Shown: positions 32,446 through 43,330 of the stretch, in pieces
Layout of the letters: every line of letters begins with the position of its first letter
How positions within the stretch are numbered: the stretch's first letter is position 1
Origin: Siphonodentalium dalli
Taxonomy: Eukaryota > Mollusca > Scaphopoda > Gadilida > Siphonodentaliidae
Direction of reading: 5' to 3'
DNA length: 64,000 nucleotides
NCBI GenBank assembly: GCA_032622095.1
Contig: CP136069.1
Coordinates: forward strand, 67,415,319-67,479,318
The notes under the pieces: model-generated
Database searches by the model: none
What the model was told of the DNA's origin: nothing
The model's input: the letters and a program-made list of their open reading frames with translations, nothing else
Translations under genes and position numbers: made by a program

Positions 32446-32757
32446 TATATGGTGTAGTGTTGTGCTAAATTTAACACACTACTATACAGTAATGCCCTAT
32501 AAGTAATCGACTCCTTTAACCACAGCAGAATTATGGGTAACTTTTCAGGATTTAGTCGGAAATGTGGCTTGTTGCCATTCATCGGAAAGCTCTCGGGGAG
32601 AGCTTTCCGATGAATGGCAACAAGCCATATTTCCGACTAAATCCCCTAAAGTTACCCATAATTCTGCTGTGGTTAAAGGAGTCGATTACTTAGGGCATTT
32701 CTGTACTTGTACGTGTAGTATCGTGCTACATTTAGCACACTGCTATACCAAACTCGC
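32446..32757. mobile_element. Near-perfect 310-bp foldback
   Basis: Arms meet at about 32,595 with almost no loop (GGAAAGCTCTCGG / GGAGAGCTTTCC). The stem passes through GATGAATGGCAACAAGCC, TAGTCGGAAAT, GTTACCCATAATTCTGCTGT and GAGTCGATTACTTAGGGC and their complements. Similarity continues more loosely to TGTGCTAAAT/ATTTAGCACA. It resembles a young MITE and would form a long double-stranded RNA if transcribed. Confidence 0.85.
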
Positions 32758-33019
32758 ATACAAAAAGCTATGAATAGAGGAATAACTCTCGAGAACATAT
32801 AATACAGAAATGTGTCCACAAATTTACAAAGGCGTGTGAAAATGAAATAAAAACATTACCGTTTTTCCACAGGAACGATGTCAACTTGCAAAGTGGCAAC
32901 ATTCGGTTGAATTCACCTCCTGGTATACAGTTTCGGGTTTTTTTGTATTCAAAACAAAACCTAAATACTGCGAGCGCGTTTGAACTAGATTTCAACACAT
33001 TCTTGCAACTACCATGTTT

Positions 33020-33465
33020 CTCTTATAAGGGCCCAGATAATTTTATATAAAATATATGCCACATTATAGGCCATTCGAAAGAGGAAGCTCCAAAGCATTG
33101 TATAATCAACTTATTCTGTGCAATAAACTGTGAACATGTTGTTTTTGTTGAGATACCGACTTGTGTTCTGTTCTCAAAATTTCATTATTTTATGATAATG
33201 GTATGGGAATAACTCTATATCTTCCATTGAAAATACATTTTTAGTTTGAATTATGTTGCATTCTGGGAGCCATGACGGGGGAAATCTTTCTGTGATTTCA
33301 GCTGTTTTCTATTTCTCTGAACATCTTCTGAGACACAGAGGTTTCAAATGGTGATGAATTATAGTATTTTAATCATATTTTATGGCATATATTGTTATTA
33401 AAACCGTATATCAAGGCACTATAAAAAATAGTCGGTGACTCGAAAATTAAATGGGCCTTTAAACA
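33020..33465 (-). repeat. Interspersed AT-rich repeat family, reversed copy
   Basis: Reverse-strand match to 24,421-24,860, from GGGCCCAGATAATTTT to GACTCGAAAATTAAATGGG. It lies just upstream of the second non-LTR retrotransposon. Confidence 0.7.
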
Positions 33466-33722
33466 TTACTGTTATCGGTAAGTGGATAATCATATTGGTC
33501 TCAGTAAAACGAGTTGTACTTGATTTCTATTAACGCCTTATGAAGTCCAGCAGTTGGTGTTGGTAGAATACGCATCATACGTCATAACGTCGCGACGAAG
33601 AAGGCAGGAACGGAAATTGCTCCGTGAAATTTCTGTCTCTTCGGAAAATCAATGTCGGTGATTTTTAACTAAATATTTCGGCGGGTCATCGGAGACTTAT
33701 CGGAGAGGAAAGATAGGATAAG

Positions 33723-34066
33723 ATGGACACAAATGAGGAATGCTTTATGGTGACGGACGAGCGGGATTACAAACTTGATGTGCAGAAAGTGGAAAAAAGA
33801 AGAATAACGGTATGAAGGACGAATATGAGAAAATCGAAGTAAAAAACAGAGGTAAATGTATTACTATTGAACTAGACACTATGAAATTCGAATGTTACCG
33901 GAAAGGTGTTACTGCTAAATATTGGGACAGCCGGAAATTAATGGAAAAATCTGGAGCTGTATGGCGATGTGTTAGCGATACTGGTAAGAATATTGTGGAG
34001 GACATTGTGGATTGTCAATGTACCAACGAAAACATAATCGAGACGAGTCACAATTCATTTAATTAG
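33723..34066 (+). pseudogene. Possible broken N-terminal part of ORF1
   Basis: A first ATG frame (33,723) reads MDTNEECFMVTDERDYKLDV and stops at 33,813-33,815. An overlapping frame from 33,812 gives MKDEYEKIEVKNRGKC and GVTAKYWDSRKLMEKSG before a stop at 34,066. The overlap of start and stop and the continued charge pattern suggest a frameshifted single frame. No domain is recognised. Confidence 0.4.
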
Positions 34067-34198
34067 GACCCAAAACAAAATTATGCTACAGGCCAATATT
34101 TCATGGTGGATTCAAAATGTTCTTCCAGCAGTTTATGAGACTGGATTCGGCTCTGTAGTTATGCCTGGAACATTCAAGGATATAAATGATGTCATTGA

Positions 34199-35836
34199 AT
34201 GATTGATTGGGAGAAAGCGGAAGAAACTGTGAATAAGGATACCAGCGGTGTAGATGGAGAGGAAGAGATCACTGATGACAAAGCTATACATGGACACGAC
34301 GAGAGCGTGGTGCAGTGTGATGAGGTGAATAAGAAAGAGGTGTTATTTGTGAATCCTCGGAGGAAGCGTGGTGTGTCCACAACTCGAAAGGCAAATTCTG
34401 GAACATTGAATTTTCTGTCAACCGCATCTATCAAACGGTCAGTGGATGAGATGCAGCTCATGGTTGAGGAAACTAAACTGGAACAAAATGAAACGAATGA
34501 CTATCTCCACGAAGCAATCGCGGGTATTTCACGGGAACTGAAAGAGGATATGGACAAAAAGACATCCGAAATGACGATCAAAATACGGAATAGTTTCGAA
34601 ATTAAAACATCAGAGTTGGAGGATAAAATCGCAAATTTAGAAAAAGAATGCAAAGAACTGAAGCGACATAATGGTCGACTTGCTAATCAGGTTTCTTCGT
34701 TGAAAAAGTCTATAAAAGGACATGAATGCCCGGCCGCTGATATTGAAGAAACTGCTATTCCAAATTCGAAACCAGGAAATGTGAAATCTAAGGAATGCAA
34801 GGAAATCACATCTGGCGACTGTGATTCAGAGGAACTGATTCTGGATGAAAGTGTGGTCGTCTCAAATAAATTCGACGCCTTATCATTTCTAAATGAAAGC
34901 GTGCAGTCGATTCCAGGAGAGTGTGACATTGATTATTCTGATGCGAAGCATGCAAGTGGGTCATCGGAATCAGACAATTACAGCCACCAGAACCTGACTA
35001 AAACGTCTTCACTCCAAACACCAATTCATCTCATCCTTGGTGATTCTGTTTTAAGAAAGCTCGATCCAAATAGGATGGCGTTAGTAGGTGAGCGTGCGGA
35101 GATAGTGTTCCAACCGGGTCAGAGGATTGCCGGTTTAATGAGATGGCTGGACGATGACAATACTGTAAAGTTCAATAATGTACATAAAGCGACTGTACAT
35201 ATTGGCATCAACAGTTGTCGCTATGGTATTCAGACGTCGAGAGAGGAAATTTCGGACTTGATAGGGAAACTTCGAGAAAAATTACCTGCAGCAAAGATAA
35301 GTTATTCTTCAATTCTCCCTACGCTGCATTCGGACAGCATCAATGAATTGGTTCTTGAAACAAATAACCTTATTCGTGAGGTGTGTCAAAATAATGAGTG
35401 TAATTTTATTGACAACTCGCCTGGATTTGTGAATTTGAACACATCTGAGATCTACAGAGACTTGTATTGGGATAATTGGCACCCTAGTTATTCGGGAGTC
35501 AGGGTCTTAGCTAAGAACATTAAATATACGAAGAATACTCCACAACCAGGACAATTTCAAAGTAAATTCCAACAAGATAATAGATGGTACAACCGACATA
35601 ACTTCTCACAGAATCATTACAGAGGAGACGCTCACAGCGGGAGAGTTATACAGGACCAGAGATTTGGAGCAGCTTTCGCCGGTGCGTTTAAGCCGCGACA
35701 GCCAAGCATTTCAATTCACAATGTGACACATAATAAGAGTGCACGTACTGACTCTTCTCTGAGAGATGACTTGAGGGTGTTCAGCAGTCAACTTTTGAAA
35801 TTTTCAGAAGCAATCAGTAGAACAGTCAATGCTTAG
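34199..35836 (+). CDS. Retrotransposon ORF1 with coiled coil and SGNH/GDSL-type esterase domain
   Basis: An open frame of 545 residues. Residues ~80-170 form a charged heptad-rich coiled coil (ELEDKIANLEKECKELKR). An SGNH hydrolase-like domain spans ~275-460: block I LILGDSVLRKL with nucleophile Ser283, a HIGIN segment giving Gly336/Asn338, and block V DNWHPS with Asp425 and His428. The C-terminal tail is Gln/Arg-rich and probably binds nucleic acid. Esterase-type ORF1 proteins are known from CR1/L2-like non-LTR elements, where they are thought to aid ribonucleoprotein or membrane association. The true start may lie upstream because 33,723-34,066 looks like a broken N-terminus. All four catalytic blocks are intact, in contrast with the decayed ORF2. 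Confidence 0.82.
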   Translation: MIDWEKAEETVNKDTSGVDGEEEITDDKAIHGHDESVVQCDEVNKKEVLFVNPRRKRGVSTTRKANSGTLNFLSTASIKRSVDEMQLMVEETKLEQNETNDYLHEAIAGISRELKEDMDKKTSEMTIKIRNSFEIKTSELEDKIANLEKECKELKRHNGRLANQVSSLKKSIKGHECPAADIEETAIPNSKPGNVKSKECKEITSGDCDSEELILDESVVVSNKFDALSFLNESVQSIPGECDIDYSDAKHASGSSESDNYSHQNLTKTSSLQTPIHLILGDSVLRKLDPNRMALVGERAEIVFQPGQRIAGLMRWLDDDNTVKFNNVHKATVHIGINSCRYGIQTSREEISDLIGKLREKLPAAKISYSSILPTLHSDSINELVLETNNLIREVCQNNECNFIDNSPGFVNLNTSEIYRDLYWDNWHPSYSGVRVLAKNIKYTKNTPQPGQFQSKFQQDNRWYNRHNFSQNHYRGDAHSGRVIQDQRFGAAFAGAFKPRQPSISIHNVTHNKSARTDSSLRDDLRVFSSQLLKFSEAISRTVNA

Positions 35837-36055
35837 AAATTGGGATACAATTTTGTTCATATTCATGTGTATATATGTTATTTAATGTGTGTCATATATG
35901 TTAATGCTGAAATCACACGAACAATTTAAATATCCGATGATCGGTAACAGGTCTCTGGTAAATTCACGAAAAGGAAAATTGTATATTAACTATATATTTG
36001 AGTATTGAAAGACTCCGCTCTATCTCCGATGGCCGCCTTTATACTTATATTTATA

Positions 36056-36850
36056 CTAGAAGGTGACCCGACTTCGTCCGGGCTTTGACCTTGAATTGAC
36101 CATTTTGAAGGTCAAGGTCAGGTGGGGTCAAACACCAACACCCCAAAAATGGTGGAAATCGGCCCAGCGGATACCGGGAAATCGGCCCAGCGGATACCGA
36201 GATACCCTATGCATCAAATTTCGTCCGTAAAAATCCGCCAGTTTAACCCGATTTGATTTCCACTCAAGTATATAAACGCGCCTCATATACACATGCTCAT
36301 TAATTATCAAGTTTCAACGTAAAGATAAATTACCATCGGTGCCCGGGATATCGCCAAGACGTCTGAAACAGTCAAATGCATCGGCCGGTTAAGCGTTAAC
36401 GTGATCTAACGTTGTTACCTCTAACGACGTCATAGAAGTTACGCATTGTTTTTATCCTGATGGAAGATAGTACCACTTCTTCTTGATAATTGAGGCAGAT
36501 AACTAAAACGGATACATACGCATTATATATCGTTGGAAAGATGAAACACGAAAGATTCTCACAGTGTCATTATTATGACTGGCATTTTATTATTCGCGCT
36601 GTTTCGAATCGATTTGTAAGCACCGAACTCAAATGAAAGTCCCGTAACACAGCGTAAAAATAGATTTGACCTCGGCACGTGAAAAGTTGACATCGGATCT
36701 GAAAATCAATAGGCCTATGCCACTTCCCGACCGATAGTACCCTCACATACGAAGTTTCATCGAAATCGGGTCGGCCGTTTTCGAGTTCATCGCGAACACA
36801 CACACACACACCACACACACACAGACAGATCTTCCAAAATATATAATAGA
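36056..36850 (+). repeat. B-type element
   Basis: From ACTAGAAGGTGACCCGACTT to an (AC)n run and TTCCAAAATATATAATAG. Contains one AAGGTCAAGGTCA at 36,108. Much of it matches 25,501-26,285. Confidence 0.85.
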
Positions 36851-37356
36851 CTAGCCGATGAGCCCGACGTTGTCCGGGCTATTGAAAAACTAAATTTCAA
36901 GTCGATAGCTCTACCCGTTTCCGAGATCTGGTCTGCGCATGCGCGAAGCTGGCGTCGCACGGGCTCGGCGAGCCGATAAAATTCGTATCCGGGGCAAGAT
37001 ACATTCACATACCAAATTTCAAGTCGATAGCTCCACCCGTTTCCGAGATCTCGTCTGCACATGCGCGAAGCTGGCGTCGCACGGGCTCGGCGACCCGATA
37101 AAATTCGTATCCGGGGCAAGATACATTCACATACCAAATTTCAAGTCGATAGCTCCACCCGTTTCCGAGATCTCGTCTGCGCATGCGCGAAGCGGGCGCC
37201 GCACGGGCTCGCCAATACGACAACGACGACCGCCTGGTCAAACTACACACACGTACCAAGTTTCGTCCCGATCGGTCGAGAATCGTAGATTTGTATTAAT
37301 GACAGACAGACAGACAGACAGACAAACAAACAGAGGTCTTCAAAATATATATGAGA
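36851..37356 (+). repeat. A-type element with three 122-bp units
   Basis: Head CTAGCCGATGAGCCCGACGT. TCTGCGCATG-type sites lie at 36,932, 37,054 (mutated to TCTGCACATG) and 37,176. The tail with (GACA)n ends AAAATATATATGAG, joined directly to the next B element. Confidence 0.9.
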
Positions 37357-38093
37357 CTAGAAGGTGACCCGACTTCGTCCGGGCTTTGACCTTAAATTGT
37401 CCATTTTGAAGGTCAAGGTCAAGTGGGGTCACGATTTGACCAGTCCAAAACACTGCCCGGACAAAAGTACCCGACAAACGTGCCCGTCGAAATCCATCCG
37501 GTTTTACCCGATTTGACCTTGAATTGATCATTTTGAAGGTCAAGGTCAGGCCGGGGTCACGATTTGACCCGTCCAAAACACTCAGTGGACAAAAGTAACC
37601 CTATGTATAAAATTTCGTCGAAATCCCATCAAAATTGGCGATTTGACCTTGAATTGACCCTATTTCAAGGTCAAGGTCACGTCGCACGGGCAAATGAATA
37701 TGCTTATGAGACTCCCCATACGAAAGTACCCCCACATACCAAGTTTCATCGAAATCCCGTGATATCCGGGCGTTTGACCTTGAAATGACCCGATTTCAAG
37801 GTCAAGGTCACATAGCACTTGCAAATTAATAGGCCTATGCCACTCCTTGACCGAATGTACCCCCACATACCAAGTTTCATCGAAATCCCGTGATATTCGG
37901 GCGTTTGACCTTGAAATGACCAGATTTCAAGGTCAAGGTCACGTCGCACGGACAAATTAATAGGCCCATGCCACCCCCGCGGGCGAAAATACCCCCACAT
38001 ACCAAGTTTCATCGAAATCGGCTCAGCCGTTTTCGAGTTCGTCGCGAACACACAGACACACAGACACACAGATCTTCCAAAATATATAATAGA
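37357..38093 (+). repeat. B-type element with internal ~130-bp tandem units
   Basis: Head ACTAGAAGGTGACCCGACTT. The interior is a tandem of ~130-bp units, each with TTTGACCTTGAA followed by ...TCAAGGTCAAGGTCA and then CCCACATACCAAGTTTCATC. Double AGGTCA sites lie at 37,409, 37,536, 37,667, 37,798 and 37,929. The tail ends TTCCAAAATATATAATAG. Confidence 0.88.
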
Positions 38094-38797
38094 CTAGCAG
38101 GTGGACCCGACGTCGTCCGGGCTGTTTCCCCTCTGCTTTTCGGCGAATTGCGCGATTTGACCTTGAATTTTCCATTTTGAAGGTCAAGGTAAGGTGGGGG
38201 GTCACAATTTGACCCGCCCAAAACACTGCCCGGACAAAAGTACCCGTCGAAATCCATCAGGTTTTACCCGATTTGACCTAGAATTGATCATTTTAAAGGT
38301 CAAGGTCAGGTCGGGGTCACGACTCGACCCGTCCAAAACACCCAGTGGAAAAAATAACCCTACGTATCAAATTTCGTCGAAATCCCATCAAAATTCGCGA
38401 TTTGACCTTGAATTGACCAGATTTCAAGGTCACGTCGCACGGGAAAACGAATAGGCTTACGACACTCCCCATACGAAAGTATCCCCAGACACTAATTTTC
38501 ATCGAAATCCCGTGATAGTTTGACCTTGAAATGACCCGACTTCAAGGTCAAGGTCTAGTCGCACGGGCAAATTAATAGGCATATGCCACTCCCCGGCCGA
38601 AAGTACCCCCACATACCAAGTTTCATCGAAATCCCGTGATATTCGGGCGTTTGACCTTGAAATGACCCGATTTCAAGGTCAAGGTCACGTCGCACGGAAA
38701 AATTAATATGCCTATGCCAGTCCCCGGCCGAAAATACCCCCACATACCAAGTTTCATCGAAATCGGGTAGGCCGTTTTCGAGTTCATCGCGATCACA
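38094..38797 (+). repeat. B-type element, 5' portion, split by GC-rich array
   Basis: Head CTAGCAGGTGGACCCGACGT. Double AGGTCA sites lie at 38,296 and 38,674, with imperfect ones at 38,180, 38,426 and 38,544. Its expected tail (ACACACAGACAGATCTTCC) appears only at 40,456 onward, so the GC-rich array lies inside this element. Confidence 0.85.
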
Positions 38798-40430
38798 CAT
38801 AGAAACACCCCGACCCCCCACCCATCACCCCCGGGGGGTGCCACACCGAGGGGGTGAAAATGGGGTATGGACCATTTTTGAGAACGGTAAGGATTTCGAC
38901 CGATTTGACGACATGGGTGGGTGGCCCGCCCCAAATACTACATAGAAACACCCCGACCCCCCACCCATCACCCCCGGGGGGTGCCACACCGAGGGGGTGA
39001 AAATGGGGTATGGACCATTTTCGAGAACGGTAATGATTTCGACCGATTTGACGGCATGGGTGGGTGGCCCGCCCCAAATACTACCTAGAAACACCCCGAC
39101 CCCCACCCATCACCCCCGGGGGTGCCACCCCGAGGGGGTGAAAATGGGGTATGGACCATTTTCGAGAACGGTAAGGATTTCGACCGATTTGACGGCATGG
39201 GTGGGTGGCCCGCCCCAAATACCACCTAGAAACACCACGACCCCACACCCATCACACCCGGGTGTGCCACCCCCGATGGGGTGAAAATGGGGTATGGACC
39301 ATTTTCGAGAACGGTAATGATTTCGACCGATTTGACGGCATGGGTGGGTCGCCCGCCCCAAATACTACCTAGAAACACCCCGACCCCCCCCCCCACCCAT
39401 CACCCCCGGGGGGTGCCACCCCGAGGGGGTGAAAATGGGGTATGGACAATTTTCGAGAACGGTAAGGATTTCGACCGATTTGACGGCATGGGTGGGTGGC
39501 CCGCCCCAAATACTACCTAGAAAACCCCGAGCCCACACCCATCACCCCGGGGGTGCCACCCCGAGGGGGTGAAAATGGGGTATGGACCATTTTCGAGAAC
39601 GGTAAGGATTTCGACCGATTTGACGGCATGGGTGGGTGGCCCGCCCCAAATACTACCTAGAAACACCCCGACCATCACCTCCGGGGGTGAAAATGGTTCA
39701 TACCCCATTTTCACCCCCTCGGGGTGGCACCCACCGGGGGTGATGGTTGGGGGGTCGGGGTGTTTCTAGGTAGTATTTGGGGCGGGCCACCCACCCATGC
39801 CGTCAAATCGGTCGAAATTCTTACCGTTCTCGAAAATGGTCCATACCCCATTTTCACCCCCTCGGGGTGGCTCCCCCCGGGGGTGATGGGTGGGGGGGGG
39901 TCGGGGTGTTTCTAGGTAGTATTTGGGGCGGGCCACCCACCCATGCCGTCAAATCGGTCGAAATCCTTACCGTTCTCGAAAATGGTCCATACCCCATTTT
40001 CACCCCCTCGGGGTGGCACCCCCCGGGGGTGGTGGGTGGGGGGTCGGGGTGTTTCTAGATAGTATTTGGGGCGGGCCACCCACCCATGCCGTCAAATCTG
40101 TCGAAATCCTTACCGTTCTCGAAAATGGTCCATACCCCATTTTCACCCCCTCGGGTGGCACCCCCCGGGGGTGATGGGTGGGGGTCGGTGTGTTTCTAGG
40201 TAGTATTTGTGGCGGGCCACCCACCCATGCCGTCAAATCGGCCGAAATCCTTACCGTTCTCGAAAATGGTCCATACCCCATTTTCACCCCCTCGGGGTGG
40301 CACCCCCCCCCGGGGTGAAGGGTGGGGGGTCGGGGTGTTTCTAGGTGGTATTTGGGGCGGGCCACCCACCCATGCCGTCAAATCGGTCGAAAGCGACATT
40401 TTTGAAAATAAGGAATAAGGAATAGGGAAT
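38798..40430. repeat. GC-rich ~140-bp tandem array with orientation switch
   Basis: Six forward units (GTATGGACC anchors at 38,875, 39,008, 39,149, 39,292, 39,440 and 39,580; spacing 133-148) run to about 39,690. About five inverted units then follow to 40,392. Units carry CACCCCCGGGGGTG-type palindromes and C/G homopolymers. Length variation between units is mostly in the C tracts. Long ORFs on both strands here are by-products of the array, not genes. Confidence 0.92.
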
Positions 40431-41050
40431 AAGTTCCAATTGTCATGTCTGTCACACAGACACACAGACAGATCTTCCAAAATATATAATAAACTAGCCG
40501 GTGAGCCCGACATTGTCCGGGCTATTCATCCGGGCTATTCAAAAACCAAATTTCAAGTCGATAGCTCTACCTGTTTCCGAGATCTGGTCTGCGCATGCGC
40601 GAAGCTGGCGTCGCACGGGCTTGACGACCCGATAAAATTCGTATCCGGGGCAAGATACATGAAATTCACATACCAAATTTCAAGTCGATAGCTCCACCCG
40701 TTTCCGAGATCTCGTCTGCACATGCGCTGCACGGGCGCCGCACGGGCTCCGGGCTATTCAAAAAACAAATTTCAAGTCGAAAGCTCCACCCGCTTCCGAG
40801 ATCTGGTCTGAAAACCAAATTTCAAGTCGATAGCTCTACCCGTTTCCGATATCTGGTCTGCGCATGCGCGAAGCTGGCGTCGCACGGGCTCGGCGACCCG
40901 ATAAAATTCGTATCCGGGGCAAGATACATTCACATACCAAATTTCAAGTCGATAGCTCCACCCGTTTCCGAGATCTCGTCTGCGCATGCGCGAAGCTGGC
41001 GTCGCACGGGCTCGGCGACCCGATAAAATTCGTAACCGGGGCAAGATACA
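39005..41050 (+). repeat. First copy of ~2.05-kb tandem duplication
   Basis: Repeats at 41,053-43,098 with an offset of about 2,045-2,048 bp and very high identity, including both array halves and the A element that follows. At about 41,051 a truncated A unit (CAAGATACATT) is fused to the middle of an array unit (GGGGTATGG), marking the duplication junction. Confidence 0.9.
40444..41050 (+). repeat. Tail of split B element and truncated A-type element
   Basis: ACACAGACAGATCTTCCAAA finishes the B element of 38,094. CTAGCCGGTGAGCCCGACAT then starts an A element with scrambled and partial units. It is cut at 41,050 by the duplication junction. Confidence 0.85.
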
Positions 41051-42475
41051 TTGGGGTATGGACCATTTTCGAGAACGGTAATGATTTCGACCGATTTGAC
41101 GGCATGGGTGGGTGGCCCGCCCCAAATACTACATAGAAACACCCCGACCCCCACCCATCACCCCCGGGGGTGCCACCCCGAGGGGGTGAAAATGGGGTAT
41201 GGACCATTTTCGAGAACGGTAAGGATTTCGACCGATTTGACGGCATGGGTGGGTGGCCCGCCCCAAATACCACCTAGAAACACCACGACCCCACACCCAT
41301 CACACCCGGGTGTGCCACCCCGATGGGGTGAAAATGGGGTATGGACCATTTTCGAGAACGGTAATGATTTCGACCGATTTGACGGCATGGGTGGGTCGCC
41401 CGCCCCAAATACTACCTAGAAACACCCCGACCCCCCCCACCCATCACCCCCGGGGGGTGCCACCCCGAGGGGGTGAAAATGGGGTATGGACAATTTTCGA
41501 GAACGGTAAGGATTTCGACCGATTTGACGGCATGGGTGGGTGGCCCGCCCCAAATACTACCTAGAAAACCCCGAGCCCACACCCATCACCCCGGGGGTGC
41601 CACCCCGAGGGGGTGAAAATGGGGTATGGACCATTTTCGAGAACGGTAAGGATTTCGACCGATTTGACGGCATGGGTGGGTGGCCCGCCCCAAATACTAC
41701 CTAGAAACACCCCGACCATCACCTCCGGGGGTGAAAATGGTTCATACCCCATTTTCACCCCCTCGGGGTGGCACCCACCGGGGGTGATGGTTGGGGGGTC
41801 GGGGTGTTTCTAGGTAGTATTTGGGGCGGGCCACCCACCCATGCCGTCAAATCGGTCGAAATTCTTACCGTTCTCGAAAATGGTCCATACCCCATTTTCA
41901 CCCCCTCGGGGTGGCTCCCCCCGGGGGTGATGGGTGGGGGGGGGTCGGGGTGTTTCTAGGTAGTATTTGGGGCGGGCCACCCACCCATGCCGTCAAATCG
42001 GTCGAAATCCTTACCGTTCTCGAAAATGGTCCATACCCCATTTTCACCCCCTCGGGGTGGCACCCCCCGGGGGTGGTGGGTGGGGGGGTCGGGGTGTTTC
42101 TAGGTAGTATTTGGGGCGGGCCACCCACCCATGCCGTCAAATCTGTCGAAATCCTTACCGTTCTCGAAAATGGTCCATACCCCATTTTCACCCCCTCGGG
42201 GTGGCACCCCCCGGAGGTGATGGGTGGGGGTCGGTGTGTTTCTAGGTAGTATTTGGGGCGGGCCACCCACCCATGCCGTCAAATCGGCCGAAATCCTTAC
42301 CGTTCTCGAAAATGGTCCATACCCCATTTTCACCCCCTCGGGGTGGCACCCCCCCCGGGGTGAAGGGTGGGGGGTAGGGGTGTTTCTAGGTGGTATTTGG
42401 GGCGGGCCACCCACCCATGCCGTCAAATCGGTCGAAAGCGACATTTTTGAAAATAAGGAATAAGGAATAGGGAAT
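41051..42475. repeat. GC-rich ~140-bp array with orientation switch, second copy
   Basis: About five forward units to 41,733 and five inverted units to about 42,437, duplicating the array at 38,798-40,430. Differences are confined largely to C/G tract lengths. Confidence 0.9.
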
Positions 42476-42488
42476 AAGTTCCAATTGT

Positions 42489-43322
42489 CATGTCTGTCAC
42501 ACAGACACACAGACAGATCTTCCAAAATATATAATAGACTAGCCGGTGAGCCCGACATTGTCCGGGCTATTCATCCGGGCTATTCAAAAACCAAATTTCA
42601 AGTCGATAGCTCTACCTGTTTCCGAGATCTGGTCTGCGCATGCGCGAAGCTGGCGTCGCACGGGCTTGACGACCCGATAAAATTCGTATCCGGGGCAAGA
42701 TACATGAAATTCACATACCAAATTTCAAGTCGATAGCTCCACCCGTTTCCGAGATCTCGTCTGCACATGCGCTGCACGGGCGCCGCACGGGCTCCGGGCT
42801 ATTCAAAAAACAAATTTCAAGTCGAAAGCTCCACCCGCTTCCGAGATCTGGTCTGAAAACCAAATTTCAAGTCGATAGCTCTACCCGTTTCCGATATCTG
42901 GTCTGCGCATGCGCGAAGCTGGCGTCGCACGGACTCGGCGACCCGATAAAATTCGTATCCGGGGCAAGATACATTCACATACCAAATTTCAAGTCGATAG
43001 CTCCACCCGTTTCCGAGATCTCGTCTGCGCATGCGCGAAGCTGGCGTCGCACGGGCTCGGCGACCCGATAAAATTCGTATCCGGGGCAAGATACATTCAC
43101 ATAGCAAATTTCAAGTCGATAGCTCCGCCCGTTTCCGAGATCTCGTCTGCGCATGCGCTGCACGGGCGTCGCACGGGCTCGCCAATACGACAACGACCAC
43201 CGCCTGGTCAAACTACACTCACGTACCAAGTTTCGTCCCGATCGGTCAAGAATCGTAGATTTGTATTAATGACAGACAGACAAACAAACATACAGACAGA
43301 GGTCTTCAAAATATATATGAGA
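42489..43322 (+). repeat. B tail and complete A-type element
   Basis: Same start as 40,444-41,050, but continuing through full 122-bp units (TCTGCGCATG near 42,902, 43,024 and 43,146) to the normal A tail. It ends AAAATATATATGAG at the edge of the interrupted retrotransposon. Confidence 0.88.
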
Positions 43323-43330
43323 TAATTCCG

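Larger units (their letters stand above)
33560..36055 (+). mobile_element. Second non-LTR retrotransposon, 5' part with ORF1
   Basis: Holds a 5' region with broken frames (33,723-34,066), the ORF1 frame, and 220 bp of downstream sequence. It ends abruptly at the ACTAG of a B element at 36,056. The 3' part resumes at 43,323 with an endonuclease start. Order, strand and spacing make one element of about 6 kb interrupted by 7.3 kb of later insertions. The 5' end at about 33,560 is a guess. Confidence 0.7.

Noticed and set aside
38555-42558. Gly/Pro-rich ORFs such as MGRATHPCRQIGRN and MKMGYGPFSRTV
   Set aside because: Produced by the GC-rich ~140-bp arrays on both strands. No independent coding evidence.
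25058-43150. Regularly spaced repeats as a CRISPR-like array
   Set aside because: Units are contiguous 122-bp tandems without unique spacers, in a eukaryotic TE context.
27726-43325. Many 75-140-residue ORFs on both strands reading MREAGVARARRPDKIRIRGK or MLCECILPRIRILSGRR
   Set aside because: They are translations of the 122-bp A units in opposite frames. The frames change with unit number and have no start context, splice signals or domains.
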